From contig OY821742.1 of NCBI GenBank assembly GCA_963682055.1, forward strand, positions 24,740,560-24,804,559: a stretch of DNA of 64,000 nucleotides. Reading direction: 5' to 3'. This DNA is from Primula veris (lineage: Eukaryota; Streptophyta; Magnoliopsida; Ericales; Primulaceae). Below the pieces are notes generated by a model. It saw only the letters and a list, made by a program, of their open reading frames with translations. It was not told the origin of the DNA and searched no databases. The position numbers and the translations under genes were made by a program. This document shows, piece after piece, positions 59,806-64,000 of the stretch; position 1 is the stretch's first letter, and each line of letters begins with the position of its first letter.

Positions 59806-61220
59806 ACAAGGTATACAAAATCACATTGTGTATGAAATATGAAATTATCAATTTTTAGGTGTATGCATGTATTTAAAGAGCATACACAACAGTGATTATT
59901 GTGTATGCACCTCAATCATTGGGCGTAGTACTATATTTTTTTACGTACACATTGTTACTAATCTGTTTTTTAAAGGGCATACATAATGTTTAAAAAGCAT
60001 ATACAATGATGAAATTGCATACACAATGATGATTTTTTTCATATTGTATACAAAATTACATTGTGTATGCAATATGAAATCATCATTTTTAGGTGTATGC
60101 ATGTATTTAAAGAGCATACACAACAGTGATTATTGTGTATGCACCTCAATCATTGGGCATAACACTATTTTTTGGCATACACATTATTAATAATCAGTTT
60201 TTTAAATGGCATATATAATGTTTAAAGAGCATATACGTACAATGATGATTTTTTTCTTATTGTATTCAAAATTACATTGTGTATACAATATGAAATCATC
60301 ATTTTTTATGTGTATACATGTATTTAAAGAGCATACACAACAGTGATTATTGTGTATGCACCTCAATCATTGGGTATGACACTATATTTTTTGGCACACA
60401 CATTGTTACTAATCTATCATACACATTGTTACTAATCTATTTTTTAAAGGGTATGAATAATATTTAAAGAGTTTACACAATGATAAAATTGCATACACAG
60501 TGATGCTTTTTTCATATTGTATATAAAATTACATTGCGTATACAATAGGAAATCATCATTTTTGAGCTGTATGCATGTATTTAAACAGCATACACAACAG
60601 TGATTATTGTGTGTGCACCTCAATCTTTGGGCATAGCACTGTATTTTTTGGCATACATATTGTTACTAATCTGTTTTTTAGAGTGCATACATAATGTTTA
60701 AATAGCATTCACAATGATGAAATTGCATACACAATGATGATTTTTTCATATTGTATACAAAATTAAATTGTATATGCAATATGAAATCATCATTTTTTAG
60801 GTGTATGTATGTATTTAAAAAGCATACACAACATTGATCATTGTGTATGCACATCAATCATTGGGCATAGCACTGTATTTTTTGGCATATACATTGTTAC
60901 TAATCTGTTTTTTAAAGCTCATGCATAATGTTTATAGAACATATACAATGATGAAATTGTATACACAATGATGATTTTTTTCATATTGTATACAAAATTA
61001 CATTGTGTGTGCAATTTGAAATCATCATTTTTTTTTAGATGTATGCAAGTATTTAAAGAGTATACAGAACATTGATTATTGTGTATGCAACTCAATAATT
61101 GGGTATATCACAATATTTTTTGACATACACATTGTTACTAATTTGTTTTTTAAAGACCATACATAATGTTTAAAGAGCATACACAAGGATGAAATTGTAT
61201 ACACAATGATGATTTACATG
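59806..61220 (+). repeat. Right MULE array, six units of about 217-257 bp
   Basis: The word catacacaac (or a one- or two-base variant) marks the units at 59881, 60115, 60332, 60589, 60823 and 61061. Each unit contains the palindromic pair gcatacacaa...ttgtgtatgc. It also contains a larger inverted repeat in which aatgatgattttttcatatt pairs with aatatgaaatcatcatt. Confidence 0.92.
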
Positions 61221-61240
61221 ATTTTAACAATCTTGGAATG

Positions 61241-62780
61241 CATACTTAGGTGTTTCTATACTTTTTTAATGTATTTATAATTTTGTACCTATTGATATAT
61301 TTTTGTTTTAATTGGGTCTTTGTAGGTCAAATAATATGAAGATAGCAAGTGAAAGGGCAAAAGGGATAGTTAGAAGACTTAAAGGACAAAAAAAAATCGT
61401 ATAAATAAGTTCATTACTGGTCAAAAAAAGTTAAACCAAAAGACATCATAAATTGTCAAAATAGCAATGAAATCAACGTAACAACACACTTAATCCGAAT
61501 TAGCAACTAATTCATGTTGATTAGCCTTGATCTAGACCAGTTTGGGTTGATCCGAATAATTCAATTAAGGTTAGAGGTAACGAAAAGTTATAAGAGAACC
61601 ACTATAAATATGTAGGTTATGCAAGCATTTCTGGTCAATTCACAACAATATGTACATATTTTCTTTCCTTTCTGTGTCTCTGTAATTATTTTCTCCAAAA
61701 TGATTTTTGTTATTATTTTCTTGTACTCTTCCTCTAGTCTATATGCTTTGGTGAGCAATTATGCATCTGTAAGTTTTCTATTTCAGCACCTTATTCTACC
61801 TCGTAACAATTATACAAGTAATTCAATCCTCTTTTTTTTTTTTTTGATCTTTTATTAATTATTGTTTTTTATTCATGTCCTTGTTCTTTCTCAATCTCAA
61901 ACTTTACATGTTATTCGATTTTGCTTCAGTTAACTTCCGAGCTTTTAGCCCATGAAACACAAAGTGACCGTTTATGTTTTGACGTTTTAGGCTTTTGCAA
62001 TTAATTTATATTCATGTTTAGAAATAGAAAAACCAAACCCTTAAACACCAAACCGAAGGCAACTTAGGAGCTTGTAATAAACCGTTATTAATAATTTTTT
62101 TTATTCTTAAACATCAGTATTTGTAGAAGACTTGGTTTTACTACTTATAAATTTATTACTACGATTAACATTTGTATTTTTCCAAATATAAGAGTTAAAA
62201 AATAAATTTATTTTTTAGTTGATCACCATATATTGAAGAAGCGCATAAAAGAAATTGTTTGTGAAAAAGATATTTCCTCCTATGAACCTCTGCATTTAAG
62301 ACGTAATAAACAACCTCAGCTTCTCAATATATGAAGTTCCACCACCAACATCAATGAGCTTATTGATTCTCTTTAAATTGGTTATGAAAATGGTTCCAAA
62401 AAACTGATTTCATAAATCAGTAGAAAAAAACCTTCATTTCCAAAATATACCCGATTTGTTTGGCAAAAACTTAAAAAAGCTAACTTTTAACATATTGATT
62501 TTTAGCATTAGCCACCTTTTAAAAAATTGTAGGGAGTTAATCGGTTTACGTGTTTTTGTAGATGTACTTAAAAGGTAGTGGAGATGAAAATAATGAATCG
62601 TTTATAATAAGTGAGATGGTCATTGTATAAATCCAGCACATTAATCAAAGTCTAAAAGGAAACGATGACAAAGTTACCTAATTGATGAATTAATTAAATC
62701 AAGGGACTGAAATTACTTGAAATTGAAACCTTATAACTAAATTATAAATAAAAGGTGAAACCATTGATTTATTCTTTAAA
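61241..62780. other. Unassigned sequence with a TATA-like site
   Basis: CTATAAATA at 61602-61610 in a promoter- or LTR-like setting is followed by a pyrimidine-rich leader at 61655-61735. No coding frame with family resemblance was found; the 79-codon frame at 61619-61858 is hydrophobic low complexity. The rest is A+T rich. Confidence 0.35.
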
Positions 62781-62783
62781 CAA

Positions 62784-62885
62784 AAACCCTAAATAAATAA
62801 ACCTTTAACAAATCACCTCTCTCTCTCTCTCTCTCTCTCTCTACATTATATCTCCTCATTCAACGAGTGATCAATTAAAGGTGTG
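62784..62885 (+). promoter_or_regulatory. Possible promoter/5' leader of a gene running off the right edge
   Basis: AAACCCTAA (telo-box, 62784-62792) is followed by (CT)13 at 62817-62842. A splice-donor-like AAAG|GTGTGTAC lies at 62880-62881. Telo-boxes and CT tracts are common in promoters and leaders of plant housekeeping genes. No start codon with a long frame follows before 64000, so a 5' intron longer than 1.1 kb would be required. Confidence 0.4.
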
Positions 62886-62972
62886 TACTTTTTTCAACTA
62901 TCTCCTTAGTTCTCGATTATACATGTAATAAAAATCTTGGGTTTTAATTTAATTAACTTCATATTTACGCGT

Positions 62973-63175
62973 AATTTAATAAATCATGTAATTTCATTGA
63001 CGCGTAATAAAATTTAAAGACTGACCATTTTGGTTGAACTAAATATCGAAAAGACGCGTAATTTCAATGGTTACATACATAAAATTTAATAAATCATGTA
63101 ATTTCATTGACGCGTCATGTTTTTATTTCTTGTTTGTTTAAAGACTGACCATTTTGGTTGAACTAAATATCGAAA
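62973..63175. repeat. Direct repeat pair in the right-end region
   Basis: aatttaataaatcatgtaat with ttcattgacgcgt occurs at 62973 and 63083. aaagactgaccattttggtt with gaactaaatatcgaaaag occurs at 63016 and 63140. The two words are in the same order, separated by different spacers. Confidence 0.9.
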
Positions 63176-63340
63176 AGAACGAGGAAATCAGCTTTTATAA
63201 GGAAATATATCTACAATAGTTGTTTTCTGGTAAAACGACCTAACCAAACAGAACCTTAGTTGGTAGCTGTTAGTTCCGCAAATAGGTCTAGATTATTTAA
63301 TGTAAAAGTTATTTTCTTTTGTCCAATGGCTGCCCTTTTA

Positions 63341-63562
63341 GGGTCCATTTGGCAACATATTTTTTTAGGTGATTTTTGGAATTTTGATTTTAAAAAAATT
63401 GTGTGTGTTTGGATAGTCATTATTTAGCTTTGAAAAAGCAGGATTTTAGCCTGTAAAGGCTAAAAAAAAACCAAAAATCTAAAATCTGCATTTTAGTTGG
63501 ATTTTTAAAGTAGATTTTTTTAATCTGATTTTTGACTAAACAATCGGTTGTCAAACACAGAC
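63341..63562. mobile_element. Tourist-like MITE with TTA target duplication
   Basis: The left end GGGTCCATTTGGCAAC matches the complement of the right end, GTCTGTGTTTGACAAC, in the pattern G.GTC.(A/G)TTTG.CAAC. Flanks are TTA at 63338-63340 and 63563-63565. Size is 222 bp. Terminal motif and TTA duplication fit PIF/Harbinger-type Tourist elements. Confidence 0.65.
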
Positions 63563-63589
63563 TTAGTGGATAGAGGTGGAGTACGTTCA

Positions 63590-64000
63590 TAAAATTTAAT
63601 AGTGCGCGTCATGTTTTTCGTTTTGGGAACTACTAATAATAGTAATTATGTTGACGCGTCATGTTTTTTCTTTCTTGTTTGTTTTAAGATTGCCCAATTT
63701 TGTTGAACGGAAGGAAGATCGAAAAAAACTAACTTTTAGAAATAGAAGGAAATTTATTTAGATCTTTTTTTTTGGGGTAAAACAACATTAACTTGTGTTC
63801 TAAGTTCAGTTACACTAAAACATGTTGATTAGAAGAACAATAACAAAAGGAAGTCTGCTAATCTTAATTCATTACTCTAAAATCCGACTGTCTATAAGTG
63901 CAAAAAGAGAGAAAAAAAAGAATAAGACAGCAGGTGGGTTTGGAAATTTATCTAGATCTTTATATTGGTAAAAACAACATTATGTTGTGTTCTAAGTTCA
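63590..64000. repeat. Further diverged copies of the right-end repeats
   Basis: ttgacgcgtcatgttttttc followed by tttgttttaagattgcccaa (63650-63700) is a third copy of the block above. agatctttttttttgggg then aaaacaacatta.cttgtgttctaagttca near 63758-63812 recurs at 63952-64000, cut by the window edge. Confidence 0.8.

Larger units (their letters stand above)
57220..61240 (+). mobile_element. MULE relic with long terminal arrays in inverted orientation
   Basis: The 3' part of a Mutator-like transposase (58095-58830) lies between two tandem arrays, 57340-58060 and 59806-61220. The left unit contains atacacaatacattg then tatacatgctctttaata. The right unit contains tatttaaagagcatacacaa then attgtgtatgc, which is the complement. 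The arrays are thus inverted relatives and may be enlarged terminal repeats of one element. A possible outer end lies near 56772 (ggaaaaattaccaaaatata), but I found no mirror of it on the right and no target duplication. Confidence 0.6.

Noticed and set aside
61619..61858. 79-codon hydrophobic plus-strand frame after the TATA-like site
   Set aside because: Phe/Tyr/Leu-rich low complexity from a pyrimidine-rich leader; no signal for translation.

Overview
This window is repeat-dominated nuclear DNA from a flowering plant, most probably a eudicot. It is strongly A+T rich. It holds L1-type LINEs, Copia elements primed by tRNA-Met, a TRIM, Stowaway-, Tourist- and Mutator-type MITEs, a CACTA element, a hAT transposase relic and a MULE relic. 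No bacterial operons, rRNA, intact tRNA or CRISPR arrays were seen. Only one ordinary host gene can be supported from end to end: a small two-exon gene on the minus strand (9132-10008). It encodes a secreted glycine/histidine-rich protein and has a TATA box. A possible 5' leader of a second host gene (telo-box, CT tract, splice donor) lies near 62.8 kb and would run off the right edge.

Left part (1-11.5 kb). A minus-strand LINE enters from the left edge. It is followed by two copies of a plus-strand LINE 3' fragment that share the same premature stop, so they arose by duplication of an already dead copy. Between and inside them sit a degenerate small LTR element carrying a Stowaway MITE, a complete TRIM with TATAT target duplication, and a 330 bp foldback MITE. 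The glycine/histidine-rich gene follows.

Middle part (11.5-46.9 kb). An inverted-repeat MITE and a minisatellite-bearing LTR-like block come first. Two minus-strand Copia elements follow (14337-20812, and 22280-29199 with ATTTC target duplication). Next are a roughly 1 kb tandem duplication and a Copia relic with a gag start. The gag start is preceded by a 1.2 kb foldback that holds a 21 bp minisatellite and a tRNA-like sequence. A decayed hAT transposase (minus strand) comes next. A young Copia-type element with intact 550 bp LTRs and AATGT target duplication, but no recognisable pol (39814-45855), follows. It is trailed by a near-perfect hairpin and a related solo LTR with AGGTG target duplication.

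Right part (46.9-64 kb). A minus-strand LINE (47090-53472) carries two nested insertions: a 2.65 kb CACTA element with CCA duplication and a 514 bp Mutator-type foldback MITE with a 9-10 bp duplication. An A+T-rich minisatellite field follows. Then comes a MULE relic: the 3' part of its transposase with a SWIM zinc finger lies between two tandem arrays that are inverted relatives of each other. The end of the window has the possible gene leader, a Tourist-like MITE and short direct repeats.

The elements do not form a pathway. What they record is an insertion history: nested order, target duplications and one paralogous empty site allow relative dating of several events.
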